A stretch of DNA of 64,000 nucleotides from Myroides odoratimimus (GCF_001485415.1 NZ_BCMQ01000007.1:124001-188000), one strand, 5' to 3'. Counted from the stretch's first letter, positions 7,842-19,622 are shown. The notes: generated by a model not told the origin, from the letters alone. Made by a program: numbers and translations.

Positions 7842-8285
7842 ATGGAAATTATCTTAAAACAAGACGTTCAAAAGTTAGGATTTAAAGATGACGTAGTAAC
7901 TGTTAAACCAGGATACGGACGTAACTATTTAATCCCTCAAGGGATGGCTGTATTAGCTACTCCATCTGCTAAAAAAGTATTAGCTGAGAACTTAAAACAA
8001 AGAGCGCACAAAGAAGCTAAATTAGTAGCTGATGCTAAAGTTATCGCTGAGGCGTTAAAAGCTTTAGAAATCAAGATTGCTGTTAAAGCTGGTGGTGAAA
8101 AATTATTCGGATCTGTAACTAATGCAGATATCGCTGAGGTTTTCGCTAAAAATGGTCAAGAAGTTGACAGAAAATACATCACTTCAGGAGTTATCAAACG
8201 TTTAGGTAAATATACTGCTAACGTTCGTTTACACCGTGATGTAATCGTTGAAGTTGATTACGAAGTAATCGCTGAGCAAGAATAG
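7842..8285 (+). CDS. rplI: 50S ribosomal protein L9
   Basis: A 147-residue L9. The N-terminal globular domain starts MEIILKQDVQKLGFKDDVVTVKPGYGRNYLIPQGMA (the L9 signature), followed by the long central helix and a C-terminal rRNA-binding domain (KLFGSVTNADIAEVF). L9 bridges the base of the L1 stalk and affects reading-frame maintenance. Last gene of the operon, followed by a strong terminator. Confidence 0.97.
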   Translation: MEIILKQDVQKLGFKDDVVTVKPGYGRNYLIPQGMAVLATPSAKKVLAENLKQRAHKEAKLVADAKVIAEALKALEIKIAVKAGGEKLFGSVTNADIAEVFAKNGQEVDRKYITSGVIKRLGKYTANVRLHRDVIVEVDYEVIAEQE

Positions 8286-8305
8286 TCTTAAAAGATTATA
8301 TATAG

Positions 8306-8338
8306 AAAAGGCCTTCCATTTGGAAGGCCTTTTTTTTT
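8306..8338 (+). terminator. Terminator of the rpsF-rpsR-rplI operon
   Basis: Perfect 12-bp stem AAAAGGCCTTCC (8306-8317) and complement (8322-8333) with loop ATTT, merging into a run of T. Confidence 0.92.
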
Positions 8339-8498
8339 GCTATATAATTTAGCTAAATTATGTAAGGGAGGTTGGTTGATTACTAGTGTTTTTTTGTATC
8401 TTGGAAGTGTATAAAACTAAGCTGTGAAAAATAGCTTAATACTTCATTTATAGGAAGTAAGTAGTCGATTTAGTAGTGTTTAAAAACAAAAAGTAGTT

Positions 8499-9128
8499 AT
8501 GAATAGATTAGTGAGAGTTTTAGGTATAGTTGTTATTGGGGTGTCTTTATTTGCTTGTAAGGATGACAAAGATACTTCTGGTGCAGAAGGAGAGGTGATA
8601 GAAACAGTGGTGACAGATGAAAGTACTAATAAAAATAAGGTAGAAGAAGAAGATACAACTACACCATGGCAGAACTTATACGAGCAAGAACCTGCTATTC
8701 TAAAGAGTACTGAAAAGATATTTAAGATCGACAATAAGAAAGCTGTTACGCTAATGGATGAGTCGAATAAGATATCTGTGAGTAAAGATGGGCTTGAGAC
8801 AGTATTAGCTGCGTTAAAGACTACTGCGGCTAAAGACTATTTAGGTGAAGACTTCAATAAGGCTGTAATAGCTAATGGTGGTACGGGAGTAGTGGTGAGA
8901 GTAGATGTGTCTCCGAATGCAAAGAATGATGGTTCTAATAAAAGAGGAAATTACTATCAATTCACTATTTATGAAAATTATGAAGATAGAATAGTGACGG
9001 TGGGTACATTCATTTTTGATGTAAGAACGTTGTCATTTTATGAAATGGATATTGTGGAGGCAGATTATGTGCCATTAAAGTATGCAGTGTCTATGAAGAA
9101 GTCTTTAGCAGAGATAGTACAGAATTAA
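8499..9128 (+). CDS. Hypothetical lipoprotein
   Basis: A 209-residue protein with a lipoprotein signal: a hydrophobic stretch ending in the lipobox LFAC with Cys20 as acylation site, then an acidic, Lys/Glu/Thr-rich low-complexity linker (21-55) and a folded domain of about 150 residues. I recognise no family. The following DKDTSG-type acidic start after Cys resembles flavobacterial lipoproteins, which are often exported to the outer membrane. A weak promoter-like TTG-N18-TATCTTGG lies at 8376-8404. Confidence 0.7.
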   Translation: MNRLVRVLGIVVIGVSLFACKDDKDTSGAEGEVIETVVTDESTNKNKVEEEDTTTPWQNLYEQEPAILKSTEKIFKIDNKKAVTLMDESNKISVSKDGLETVLAALKTTAAKDYLGEDFNKAVIANGGTGVVVRVDVSPNAKNDGSNKRGNYYQFTIYENYEDRIVTVGTFIFDVRTLSFYEMDIVEADYVPLKYAVSMKKSLAEIVQN

Positions 9129-9161
9129 TTTATCACATTATACGAATTGAAATGAAGGTAT

Positions 9162-9169
9162 TATCTTTG
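9162..9169 (+). promoter_or_regulatory. -7 element upstream of the DUF6495-like gene and ligA
   Basis: TATCTTTG matches TAnnTTTG and lies 20 bases before the ATG at 9190. The nearest upstream TTG (9147-9149) is too close for a standard -33 element. Confidence 0.4.
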
Positions 9170-9189
9170 TTTCAAATGCAATTTATATT

Positions 9190-9663
9190 ATGAAATACAG
9201 TAGGCTTACGAAAGAGCAGTTTGAAGAATTACACCCAGAGTTTATTAACTTCTTAGCTGCACAGCAGATAGATAAGAATGAATGGGATAAGATAAAAGAA
9301 GAAAAGCCAGAAGTAGCAGAACAAGAGTTAGATATTTTCTCAGATTTAATTTGGGAAGGAGTACTGACGAATGCTAAATATTTAGAACATTATTCTAAGA
9401 GCCATATATTTTTGTTTGGTTTCGACGATAAAGAAATCAAGACTATCGTAATTAAGAGTAAACAATCAGATATAGATCTTTTAAGTAAAGAAGGACTGCA
9501 ATGGTTATCAGATGCAGTGTTTACAGAAGATGTGGAAGTGAGACATGGAGGAAAAAGCTTTGGAGAGAATCGCAATGAAGAAATCTTTAGTTTAATCCAA
9601 CAAGGAGCTATTCTGAGTGATGGTCATTTATATGGTCAATTTAAAGAAATGTTGAAACTGTAA
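9190..9663 (+). CDS. DUF6495-like conserved protein
   Basis: A 157-residue soluble protein beginning MKYSRLTKEQFEELHPEFINFLAAQQIDK. It looks like the flavobacterial DUF6495 family, which has no assigned function; this family name is from memory. It ends 12 bases before ligA, so it is probably co-transcribed with the ligase and reads from the promoter just upstream of it. No signal peptide, membrane span or catalytic motif is evident. Confidence 0.6.
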   Translation: MKYSRLTKEQFEELHPEFINFLAAQQIDKNEWDKIKEEKPEVAEQELDIFSDLIWEGVLTNAKYLEHYSKSHIFLFGFDDKEIKTIVIKSKQSDIDLLSKEGLQWLSDAVFTEDVEVRHGGKSFGENRNEEIFSLIQQGAILSDGHLYGQFKEMLKL

Positions 9664-9672
9664 TCGTTTTAA

Positions 9673-11673
<2,001 letters not shown>

Positions 11674-11738
11674 TTCGATGTTAAATGTAGTATTACCTAA
11701 TTAGCTATTTGTTTATCTTTACAAAAACAGTAACTTAT

Positions 11739-12248
11739 ATGTGGTTTAATACTTTAAAGAAAAGATCACTTCAAAAAGTAGTAGAAAAGTCAACATTAAA
11801 AGCAGTACCGGTCGATTTTAAATATGATTTTAAAGAAATCGGTATTGTAGTAGATAAAGCAGAAGCTAAGGTTATTCCAGATTTAATTAAAAGTTTAGAA
11901 AGAAAAGGAATACCTAGTACAAAAATACATTTCTTGGTTTATGCAAAAGATAGCAAGAAGAATAATGAGGAGCACCTGTTTGGGATGAGTGAGTTCACAT
12001 TAACAGGAGGTATAGAGAATAAAGAAGTCCTTGAGTTTATTGAAAAGAAATGTGATTTGTTGATTAGTTATTATACAAATCAGGCTTTGCCTTTATTATG
12101 GGTGACATCAAAGTCTAATGCTATTTTTAAAGTGGGAGTTTCCTCAGAAAATACACAATTGAATCATTTTAGTTTAGCTTTAGAGCGATTAGATGTAGAG
12201 AATTTTGTAGACAATTTATTTAAATATATTAACGTTTTTAAAAATTAA
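11739..12248 (+). CDS. DUF6913-like conserved protein
   Basis: A 169-residue protein if it starts at the ATG at 11739 ([18 protein letters not shown]). The frame is open from a TTG at 11709, but the ATG fits the protein better because a -7-like TATCTTTA lies at 11714-11721. The sequence ([23 protein letters not shown] ... CDLLISYYT) resembles the flavobacterial DUF6913 family, of unknown function. It is soluble, without a signal peptide. It lies 14 bases before dapA and may be co-transcribed with it. Confidence 0.6.
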   Translation: MWFNTLKKRSLQKVVEKSTLKAVPVDFKYDFKEIGIVVDKAEAKVIPDLIKSLERKGIPSTKIHFLVYAKDSKKNNEEHLFGMSEFTLTGGIENKEVLEFIEKKCDLLISYYTNQALPLLWVTSKSNAIFKVGVSSENTQLNHFSLALERLDVENFVDNLFKYINVFKN

Positions 12249-12262
12249 TAATTAGAAGAACT

Positions 12263-13144
12263 ATGCAATCACTTATTGGTACGGGAGTGGCATTAGTAAC
12301 GCCATTTAACAGCGATTTTTCTGTAGATGTAGAAGCATTACAGAATTTGGTAGAATTTACAATAGCAGGAGGGGTAGAGTATCTAGTAGTATTAGGAACT
12401 ACTGGGGAGTCAGCAACTCTTAGTAAGGAAGAAAAACAGTTAGTCAAACGTACCGTAATAAAGGCTAATAAGAAAAGATTGCCATTAGTATTAGGAGTAG
12501 GAGGAAATAATACACATGCTGTATTAGATGAATTAACACAGGAGAACTTAGAAGGGTTTGATGCTATATTATCAGTATCACCTTATTATAATAAACCTAC
12601 ACAAGAAGGAATTTATCAGCACTTCAAAATGATTGCTGAGAATAGTCCATTACCTATTATTTTATACAATGTACCTGGTAGAACAGGAAGTAATATGGCA
12701 GTAGGGACTGTAGTTCGTTTAGCGAATGAGTTTAAGAATATCATTGGTATAAAAGAGGCAGCGGGAAGTATGGTACAAGGGATGGAGTTAATCCGTCAAA
12801 GTACTCGCAAAGACTTTTTAGTAATATCAGGAGATGATGCGATCGCATTGCCTTTGGTGTTAGCAGGAGGAGCTGGAGTTATTTCAGTAATAGGACAAGG
12901 TGTTCCTCAAAAGTTTACAGATATGATTCGCCTAGGATTAAAAGGAGATATCAAAGAGGCATTTAAATTACAATATGAATTAATGCCTATTATCGATATG
13001 ATCTTTGAACAAGGAAACCCTGCTGGAATCAAAGAGATATTAAAGTTAGAAGGAGTGATGCAAAATACGCTTCGTTTGCCATTGGTTAATGTAGATACAG
13101 ACTTAGCTTCAAGAATCGAAAAAGAAATTAAAATACTGAATTAA
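12263..13144 (+). CDS. dapA: 4-hydroxy-tetrahydrodipicolinate synthase
   Basis: A 293-residue TIM-barrel enzyme of the DapA family that condenses pyruvate with aspartate semialdehyde, the first committed step to diaminopimelate and lysine. Visible motifs are [10 protein letters not shown] (pyruvate binding), the YNVPGRTG loop with the catalytic Tyr, and the Schiff-base Lys164 in GIKEAAG. Length matches the family. It is followed after 12 bases by a ferritin gene, a pairing with no obvious metabolic logic. Confidence 0.96.
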   Translation: MQSLIGTGVALVTPFNSDFSVDVEALQNLVEFTIAGGVEYLVVLGTTGESATLSKEEKQLVKRTVIKANKKRLPLVLGVGGNNTHAVLDELTQENLEGFDAILSVSPYYNKPTQEGIYQHFKMIAENSPLPIILYNVPGRTGSNMAVGTVVRLANEFKNIIGIKEAAGSMVQGMELIRQSTRKDFLVISGDDAIALPLVLAGGAGVISVIGQGVPQKFTDMIRLGLKGDIKEAFKLQYELMPIIDMIFEQGNPAGIKEILKLEGVMQNTLRLPLVNVDTDLASRIEKEIKILN

Positions 13145-13156
13145 AAAAAGAAAGTT

Positions 13157-13672
13157 ATGTTATCAGAAAAATTAGAAAAAGCACTTAATGAGCAGATTAA
13201 AATAGAGGGGGATTCTTCTCAGATTTATTTAGAGATGGCTTCTTGGGCAGAGATTCAAGGATTCGAAGGGATTGCTACTTTTATGTTCGCACAATCAGAT
13301 GAAGAACGTCAACATATGCTTAAATTAGTTAAATATGTAAACCAAAGAGGAGGACAAGCTGTTATCCCTGCTGTGACAAAGCCAGAGTTGGATCACACAT
13401 CATTTAAAGCGTTGTTTAAGCAATTGTTTGATCATGAGGTGTTTGTTTCAAAAAGCATTAATGAATTAGTACATATAGCTTTAGAAGAGAGAGATTATGC
13501 AACTCATAATTTCTTACAGTGGTATGTGTCAGAACAAATAGAAGAAGAAGCTACAGCACGTACAATTCTTGATAAGATAAACCTTATTGGAGATGATAAA
13601 GGAGGTTTATATTTATTCGATAATGATATTAAAAACTTTAACCAACAAGCGAATAATAACCCAGCAGTTTAA
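13157..13672 (+). CDS. Ferritin (non-haem iron storage)
   Basis: A 171-residue ferritin. The ferroxidase ligands of the four-helix bundle are visible: an early Glu in the first helix (EQIKIEGDSSQIYLEMASW), the EERQH pair of the second helix (QSDEERQHMLKLV) and the later EQIEEEATA motif. The protein would oxidise Fe(II) and store iron in a 24-subunit cage. It lacks a bacterioferritin haem-binding Met in an obvious position. The terminator follows directly; the next operon has its own promoter. Confidence 0.93.
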   Translation: MLSEKLEKALNEQIKIEGDSSQIYLEMASWAEIQGFEGIATFMFAQSDEERQHMLKLVKYVNQRGGQAVIPAVTKPELDHTSFKALFKQLFDHEVFVSKSINELVHIALEERDYATHNFLQWYVSEQIEEEATARTILDKINLIGDDKGGLYLFDNDIKNFNQQANNNPAV

Positions 13673-13697
13673 TCGTTTAAGGAATAATGATTTATAT

Positions 13698-13730
13698 GAA
13701 AAGATGTCATTTTAGACATCTTTTCTTTTT
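13698..13730 (+). terminator. Terminator after the ferritin gene
   Basis: Perfect 11-bp stem GAAAAGATGTC (13698-13708) and complement (13715-13725), 6-base loop, then five T. Confidence 0.85.
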
Positions 13731-13745
13731 AATATAAAAAGCTTT

Positions 13746-13775
13746 TTGTATAATGCAATTATTAATTTAAATTTG
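13746..13775 (+). promoter_or_regulatory. Promoter of the bamD-rpoZ-coaBC-porD-recN operon
   Basis: TTG at 13746-13748, a 19-base spacer and TAAATTTG at 13768-13775 match the Bacteroidota consensus. It lies just after the ferritin terminator and about 60 bases before bamD. Confidence 0.75.
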
Positions 13776-13834
13776 CATTTGCTTTTACAGGACTATCTTG
13801 GAAATGCTTTTGTCAAAAACAACGAAAAACATTT

Positions 13835-14641
13835 ATGAAAAAATATATCGGTTTATCTATTCTTATGCTTTCAATAGCGAGCTGTGGACCAATGCAAAAG
13901 GCTTTGAAATCAGAGGATTATGAATATAAAAAAGAAGTAGCAAATCAGTTTTTTGAGAAAGGGAAATATAGAAATGCTATTCGTCTTTATGAACAATTAG
14001 AGACTGTTTATAGAGCGAATCCTAAAGCAGAAGATATGTTTTTTAACTTCGCTGAGGCGACTTATTTGACAAAAGACTATGAATTATCAGGGTTTCGTTT
14101 TAAAAACTTTGCGGCTACATATCCAAGAAGTGATAAGCGTGAAGAAGCTCTTTTAAAAGAGATTAAGTCTGGTGTCGCATTATCACCTGTGTACTCTTTA
14201 GATCAAAGAGTGACTTATGATGTAATAGATAAATTACAAAAGTTTATTGATCAATATCCTGGTTCTAATTTTGTATTTGAAGCTAATTCAATTATGCAAG
14301 AGATGAATGAGAAGATCGAGAGAAAGACTTATGAGAATGCAAAGCAGTTAAATACGATTGGAGATTGGACTAGAAATTACAATGCTGCTATCGTAGCATT
14401 AGATAACTTTATCTATGATTATCCAGGTACGAAATATAAGGAAGATGCCTTGTTCTATAAGTTTGATTCAGCTTATAAATTAGCAATGAACAGTGTGCAT
14501 TATAAAATGGAAGAACGTCTGAATACAGCAAAGTCAATGTACGACGTATTAGTTCGTTTTAATGCAGAAACAAAATACAAAAAGCAAGCAGATGGTATGC
14601 TTGAAAATATACAAGAAGAATTAGCAAAATTTTCAAAATAA
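13835..14641 (+). CDS. bamD: Outer membrane protein assembly factor BamD
   Basis: A 268-residue lipoprotein: the lipobox SIASC places the acylated Cys at residue 17. The mature protein is built of TPR-like helical repeats (for example YEYKKEVANQFFEKGKYRNAIRLYEQLE at about 29-56), the BamD/YfiO hallmark. It is the essential lipoprotein of the BAM complex that inserts beta-barrels, including the TonB receptors encoded nearby, into the outer membrane. First gene of an operon with rpoZ, 14 bases downstream. Confidence 0.93.
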   Translation: MKKYIGLSILMLSIASCGPMQKALKSEDYEYKKEVANQFFEKGKYRNAIRLYEQLETVYRANPKAEDMFFNFAEATYLTKDYELSGFRFKNFAATYPRSDKREEALLKEIKSGVALSPVYSLDQRVTYDVIDKLQKFIDQYPGSNFVFEANSIMQEMNEKIERKTYENAKQLNTIGDWTRNYNAAIVALDNFIYDYPGTKYKEDALFYKFDSAYKLAMNSVHYKMEERLNTAKSMYDVLVRFNAETKYKKQADGMLENIQEELAKFSK

Positions 14642-14655
14642 CTTAAGCGAAAGAG

Positions 14656-14967
14656 ATGGATTTAAAGAAAACAAATGCTCCAGTAAACACAATTACTTAT
14701 AACAAAAGTAAGATTGAAGAGCCTACAGGAAATATTTATGAGGCTATTACTATAATTGCTAAGAGAGCAAACCAAATCAACACAGAAATCAAGAATGAGT
14801 TGGTTGACAAGTTGGAAGAGTTCGCTACTTACAATGATAGTTTAGATGAAGTATTTGAAAATAAAGAACAAATAGAAGTATCTAAATTTTATGAAAAATT
14901 GCCTAAAGCTCAAGCATTAGCTGTAGAAGAGTGGTTAGAAGGTAAAGTTTCATACAAAGAACAATAG
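14656..14967 (+). CDS. rpoZ: RNA polymerase omega subunit (Bacteroidota type)
   Basis: A 103-residue protein whose central TGNIYEAITIIAKRANQINTEIKNEL (about 24-49) is the form of the omega motif found in Bacteroidota, where the family has diverged from the E. coli sequence. Omega helps beta' folding and RNA polymerase assembly. It sits between bamD and coaBC, an order I recall as common in flavobacteria. Confidence 0.88.
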   Translation: MDLKKTNAPVNTITYNKSKIEEPTGNIYEAITIIAKRANQINTEIKNELVDKLEEFATYNDSLDEVFENKEQIEVSKFYEKLPKAQALAVEEWLEGKVSYKEQ

Positions 14968-14987
14968 AACATAAATAATACTTAGTG

Positions 14988-16196
14988 ATGTCAAGTTTAG
15001 GCGGTAAAAAAATAATACTAGGTGTAACTGGTGGAATTGCCGCGTATAAGACGGCACACTTAGTACGTTTACTTATAAAAGCAGGTGCCGAGGTCCAAGT
15101 GATCATGACACCTGCTTCTCATCAATTTGTAACTCCTTATACTTTATCTACTTTATCAAAGAATCCAGCATATACAAATTTCTTCAATGATGCTGGTGAA
15201 GGAGGGACATGGAATAATCATGTTGATTTAGCACTCTGGGCTGACCTAATGGTTATAGCTCCTGCGACTGCCAATACATTAGCGAAGATGGCTAATGGAT
15301 ATTGCGATAATCTCTTAATGGCAATCTATCTATCTGCTAAGTGCCCTGTTATGGTAGCACCTGCGATGGACTTAGATATGTATGTGCACCCTACTACAGA
15401 CCGTAATTTAGCCTTGTTAGAAGGTTATGGTAATCTTATCATTCCTGCTGAGGAAGGTGAATTAGCAAGTGGTTTAGTTGGGAAAGGTCGTATGGCTGAA
15501 CCTGAGACAATCTTGCAGGCTGTAAAAGATGTGTTGTTAAATAATTTGCCCCTAAAAGGAAGAAAATTATTAATAACTGCGGGGCCTACATACGAACCTA
15601 TAGATCCTGTGCGTTTTATAGGTAATCATTCTTCTGGAAAAATGGGGTATGATATCGCTCTAGAGGCTGCTAAGCAAGGTGCTGATGTAGTATTAGTATC
15701 AGGTCCTAGCAATCAGAAAATAGCGCATGAACGAGTAAAGGTTATCTCGGTTATGTCTGCTATGGAGATGTATGAGGCGTGTCATCAGTATTATGCTGAT
15801 GTGGATGCTGTGGTTGCCGCTGCTGCAGTAGCAGATTATCGACCTAAAGAAGTAGCTACTGAAAAGATTAAAAAGAACAGTGAAGAGTTTATAATAGAAA
15901 TGGATAAGAATCCTGATATATTAGCTTCACTAGGTGCTATAAAGAAAGAACAGTTTCTGATAGGTTTTGCACTAGAAACTCAAAATGAGATAGAACACGC
16001 AAAAGCTAAAATCAAGAAGAAGAATTTAGATTTAATTGTTTTAAATTCTTTAAAAGATGAAGGGGCAGGTTTTGGAAAACCAACGAATAAGGTTACCTTT
16101 ATAGATAAAGATTTTAATATAGAACCTAAGGAATTAAAATCTAAAGAAGAAGTAGCTCAGGATATTATATATAAGATAATTAAACATTATGAATAA
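14988..16196 (+). CDS. coaBC: Bifunctional phosphopantothenoylcysteine decarboxylase/phosphopantothenate-cysteine ligase
   Basis: A 402-residue bifunctional enzyme of coenzyme A biosynthesis. The N-terminal CoaC flavoprotein (about 1-180) shows GVTGGIAAYKTAHLVR, PATANTLAKMANGYCDNLL and the APAMDLDMY motif. The C-terminal CoaB ligase (about 185-402) shows ITAGPTYEPIDPVRFIGN and AAAVADYRPKE. The frame opens at a GTG (14985) directly before the ATG used here. Its 3' end overlaps the start of the DUF4835 gene by 8 bases, so the two are translationally coupled. Confidence 0.95.
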   Translation: MSSLGGKKIILGVTGGIAAYKTAHLVRLLIKAGAEVQVIMTPASHQFVTPYTLSTLSKNPAYTNFFNDAGEGGTWNNHVDLALWADLMVIAPATANTLAKMANGYCDNLLMAIYLSAKCPVMVAPAMDLDMYVHPTTDRNLALLEGYGNLIIPAEEGELASGLVGKGRMAEPETILQAVKDVLLNNLPLKGRKLLITAGPTYEPIDPVRFIGNHSSGKMGYDIALEAAKQGADVVLVSGPSNQKIAHERVKVISVMSAMEMYEACHQYYADVDAVVAAAAVADYRPKEVATEKIKKNSEEFIIEMDKNPDILASLGAIKKEQFLIGFALETQNEIEHAKAKIKKKNLDLIVLNSLKDEGAGFGKPTNKVTFIDKDFNIEPKELKSKEEVAQDIIYKIIKHYE

Positions 16197-17073
16197 ACTT
16201 ATTTGGCTTTTTGGTTCGCTTTTTATAGTTCTAAACAGTTATGCTCAGGAGCTTAATGCAATAGTAACGGTTAACCATAGCCAAGTAGGAAATAGTAATC
16301 AAGCTTATTTCAAATCACTAGAGAAATCACTTAAAGATTTTATAAACAATACCAGTTGGACATCTAAGAAGTTTTCTCCAGTGGAGAGGATAGATTGTAT
16401 GTTCTTTCTGAATGTAACTACTTACGGTAATAATACAGTATCTGGAACCCTTCAGGTCAAATCATCTAGACCTGTTTATGGATCTGGATATTCTACACAA
16501 GTATTATTGTTCAACGATAAGGATATTGTTTTTAATTATATTGAGTTTGAATCTCTTTATTACAATCCCAATTCATACGACTCTAATTTGACTTCTTTGA
16601 TAGGATTTTATGCGAATCTAATTATAGGATTGGACGCAGAAACGTTTAGTAAAGGTGGAGGGAGTACTTATTTGCAAACAGCAAATGGTATAGCTTCTAT
16701 TGCTCAGCAAGGAAATTATAGAGGATGGAAGCAAGGGGATGGTAGTAATACAAGATATTCTTTTATTAGTGATTTAGCTTCGGGAGTTGGAGAGGCTTAT
16801 AAAGATGCTTTATATAAATATCACCGTTTAGGATTAGATCGTATGAGTGATAATGTAGCGGATGGAAGAGATGGTATTCTGCAAGCTTTAACAGCTTTAG
16901 AAGGTTTTAATTCTACTCGACCAAATTCTTTTCTGACACGTGTTTTCTTTGATTCTAAAACAGATGAGTTGATAGGTGTTTATGGTGGAGTGACAGATAA
17001 AAATAAGAAACGTGTAGTGGAATTATTGAATAAATTAGCTCCATTAAATGGATTAAAATGGAATAGTCTTTAG
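16189..17073 (+). CDS. DUF4835 family protein (PorD-like, type IX secretion)
   Basis: A 294-residue exported protein with a signal peptide (1-19, ending SYAQ). The NSNQAYFKSLEKSLKDFINNTSWT and RVFFDSKTDELIGVYGG segments fit DUF4835, a Bacteroidota family annotated as PorD and linked to the type IX secretion system that exports proteins across the outer membrane. The family name and link are from memory. The start overlaps coaBC by 8 bases, and recN follows after 17 bases. Confidence 0.8.
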   Translation: MNKLIWLFGSLFIVLNSYAQELNAIVTVNHSQVGNSNQAYFKSLEKSLKDFINNTSWTSKKFSPVERIDCMFFLNVTTYGNNTVSGTLQVKSSRPVYGSGYSTQVLLFNDKDIVFNYIEFESLYYNPNSYDSNLTSLIGFYANLIIGLDAETFSKGGGSTYLQTANGIASIAQQGNYRGWKQGDGSNTRYSFISDLASGVGEAYKDALYKYHRLGLDRMSDNVADGRDGILQALTALEGFNSTRPNSFLTRVFFDSKTDELIGVYGGVTDKNKKRVVELLNKLAPLNGLKWNSL

Positions 17074-17090
17074 TTCTAAAATTAAGTTAT

Positions 17091-18746
17091 ATGCTTATAT
17101 CATTAACAATCAAAAACTTTGCACTTATTGATACATTAGAAATAGATTTTTCTGATGGCTTTTCTATTATTACAGGTGAAACAGGAGCTGGTAAGTCTAT
17201 TGTGTTAGGTGCATTAGGTTTGTTACAAGGAAAACGTGCTGATTTATCTTCTCTAAAGGATAAAGAAGTGAAGTGTGTTATAGAAGGTCATTTTAGTATT
17301 GGTAAATATGGATTGAAGGATTTATTCAATGAGTTAGAATTAGAATATGAAGATGTGACGATTATAAGAAGGGAGATTTCTCCTTCTGGTAAATCTAGAG
17401 CCTTTGTAAATGATAGCCCTGTTAATTTATCTGATTTGCAACAATTAACAGAACACTTAATAGATATACATTCCCAACATCAAACAATGGAATTGTCTGA
17501 TGAAAATTACCAAATGCAAATTGTTGATGCAGTTGCAAGTAATAGCAATATTTTAGAGGAGTATAAAGGACATTTAGTATTATACAAGAAAGCCCAAACA
17601 CAATTAAGAAGTTTACAACAACAACAGGCTGATTTAATCAAAGAACAAGATTATAATGCTTTTCTTTTAGAAGAGTTGATTCAAGGTAACCTTGATGGAT
17701 TAGATCAACAAGAATTAGAGCAAGAGTACGAAAAACTGAATAATGTTGAGTTTGTAAGAGAAAGCTTTGGACAATCAATTAATCTTTTGGCAGACGATGA
17801 AGTAGGGGCGGTTTATAGATTGAAGGAGGTAAAGCAATTATTACAGAAAACGAGTACCATTTCTAAAGATTATGAAGAGTTATATACTCGTATTAGTAGT
17901 GTAGAAATAGAGCTGAAAGATCTGTCTGATGAGATAGAACGCCAATTAGATAATGTGTCTGCAGATTCTGAACAATTAGATTTAATTAATGATCGCTTAC
18001 AATTACTATATAATCTACAGAGAAAACATCAAGTAGCTACTGTAGAAGAATTATTAGCTATTAGAAGTGAACTGGAAGAGAAAGTAGATCTAGCTAGTGG
18101 AATAGACGATAAAATAAGCTCATTAGAAAGAGAAATTGATAAGTTAAGTGTTGTTTTACACGAAGTAGGAGATAAGCTCTCAGAATCGAGAATAAAGGCT
18201 GTTCCTGTTTTAGTCAAACAACTATTAGAGATATTGTCATTAGTAGGAATACCTAATGCCAACTTCAAGTTTGACTTCACTGTATCCAAGAATTTTTTAG
18301 CTAATGGGAAAGATGAGTTACAACTGTTGTTTTCTGCTAATAAAGGAATGGATTTCGGTGTGCTAAAGAAAGTTGCTTCAGGAGGAGAATTGTCTAGAAT
18401 TATGTTAGCGATAAAAGCAATATTAGCTAGGTATTCTAATTTGCCTACTATTATCTTTGATGAGATAGATACTGGGGTTTCTGGAGAAGTAGCTGATAAG
18501 ATGGGAGTGATTATGAAAGATATGAGTACTCATATGCAGGTGTTTGCTATTACGCATTTACCTCAGATAGCAGCAAAAGGGAAGCAACATTATAAAGTGT
18601 ACAAAACATCTGATGACGAAACGACTACTTCACAATTGACATTATTAGATTATGAGAGTAGAGTGAAAGAGATAGCACAGATGTTATCAGGGAAAGATAT
18701 TAGTGATTCTGCTTTAGTTCATGCTAAAGAGTTATTATCAAAATAG
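17091..18746 (+). CDS. recN: DNA repair protein RecN
   Basis: A 551-residue SMC-like ATPase used in double-strand break repair. Walker A GETGAGKS is at 29-36, a long coiled-coil region rich in Gln/Glu/Lys follows (about 150-360), and the C-terminal half carries the ABC signature ASGGELSRIMLAIK and Walker B PTIIFDEIDTGVSGEVA. All key motifs are intact and length is normal. It is the last gene of the bamD operon and is followed by a bidirectional terminator. Confidence 0.97.
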   Translation: MLISLTIKNFALIDTLEIDFSDGFSIITGETGAGKSIVLGALGLLQGKRADLSSLKDKEVKCVIEGHFSIGKYGLKDLFNELELEYEDVTIIRREISPSGKSRAFVNDSPVNLSDLQQLTEHLIDIHSQHQTMELSDENYQMQIVDAVASNSNILEEYKGHLVLYKKAQTQLRSLQQQQADLIKEQDYNAFLLEELIQGNLDGLDQQELEQEYEKLNNVEFVRESFGQSINLLADDEVGAVYRLKEVKQLLQKTSTISKDYEELYTRISSVEIELKDLSDEIERQLDNVSADSEQLDLINDRLQLLYNLQRKHQVATVEELLAIRSELEEKVDLASGIDDKISSLEREIDKLSVVLHEVGDKLSESRIKAVPVLVKQLLEILSLVGIPNANFKFDFTVSKNFLANGKDELQLLFSANKGMDFGVLKKVASGGELSRIMLAIKAILARYSNLPTIIFDEIDTGVSGEVADKMGVIMKDMSTHMQVFAITHLPQIAAKGKQHYKVYKTSDDETTTSQLTLLDYESRVKEIAQMLSGKDISDSALVHAKELLSK

Positions 18747-18773
18747 AAAAAGCCATCACATGATGGCTTTTTT
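18747..18773. terminator. Bidirectional terminator between recN and the DUF4249 gene
   Basis: AAAAAGCCATC (18747-18757) pairs with its complement (18762-18772) across loop ACAT. A-rich and T-rich flanks let it work for both convergent transcripts. Confidence 0.8.
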
Positions 18774-18775
18774 AT

Positions 18776-19618
18776 TTACGGTTTAGGTTGTTCAAAAATA
18801 GTGTGATATATAGTTTGCTTCTCAGTTACTCTAAAGTATCCTAGTGCTTCTTTATCAGGTGTAGTAAGGTTTTTGACATTCCCCTTTATTTTAGAAATAG
18901 GTGTCTGAAAAGGACCTCCTCCATTGTTTAAAGCATCAGTTATAAGCCACATATAATCATAATAGTTTCTAGAGATTTGATGTAGATCTATTTGTATCTT
19001 GTCACCAGGTTCATAATCTTTGTCTGTTGATATGTCTTCTATTAGTTTACCTTTAGAGAACTCGTTAGAACGAACACTTAAGGCAGGTCTTTTATTTTCC
19101 CAAAGTAAATTAGTGTAATAATAATTTAATTTATTATCACCTTTATCTGTATCTTGAAAGTAAATTCTAATCGTATAATAGTAATCATTAAAGAACTTTT
19201 CTCTTCTTTGTTCTAACCTTTCTATTTTAGGAGTTTCAACTAACCTTTCGGTTGCTTCATAAATATCATTATCATACTCTATGTGTAATTTATATTTATT
19301 TTTCACAAAGTCTTTTTTAATAGAAGTAGAGATATATCTTCCAGTCTTATTGAGTTCTTTGAACTGATGTTTAGTTCCTTTTTCGTCTTCTACCCATACT
19401 GTTGCATTATGGACTTTAGGTGCTTGTGGATTATAAAAATCTGTAGTCAAAGATAGATTGATACTTAGGGTATCTTGTTTGTTCTCTGCATCAAAATCGA
19501 GATTACCTTCAACAACTAATCTTGGAGGTGCTGTTGGTAAGTCTATATCTATTACATGCTCACAAGAAGTAAGGTATAATAGAATAGAGAGTATACTTAT
19601 ATATTTGAGAATATTCAT
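18776..19618 (-). CDS. DUF4249 lipoprotein, partner of a TonB-dependent receptor
   Basis: A 280-residue lipoprotein: the lipobox YLTSC places the lipid on Cys19, followed by EHVIDIDLPTAPPRLVVEGNLD, the typical DUF4249 opening. In Bacteroidota this family is usually encoded next to a TonB-dependent receptor, as here, where the receptor gene ends 4 bases upstream. By analogy with SusD-type partners it may bind substrate on the cell surface (inference). The substrate is unknown. Confidence 0.85.
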   Translation of the reverse strand: MNILKYISILSILLYLTSCEHVIDIDLPTAPPRLVVEGNLDFDAENKQDTLSINLSLTTDFYNPQAPKVHNATVWVEDEKGTKHQFKELNKTGRYISTSIKKDFVKNKYKLHIEYDNDIYEATERLVETPKIERLEQRREKFFNDYYYTIRIYFQDTDKGDNKLNYYYTNLLWENKRPALSVRSNEFSKGKLIEDISTDKDYEPGDKIQIDLHQISRNYYDYMWLITDALNNGGGPFQTPISKIKGNVKNLTTPDKEALGYFRVTEKQTIYHTIFEQPKP

Positions 19619-19622
19619 TTGA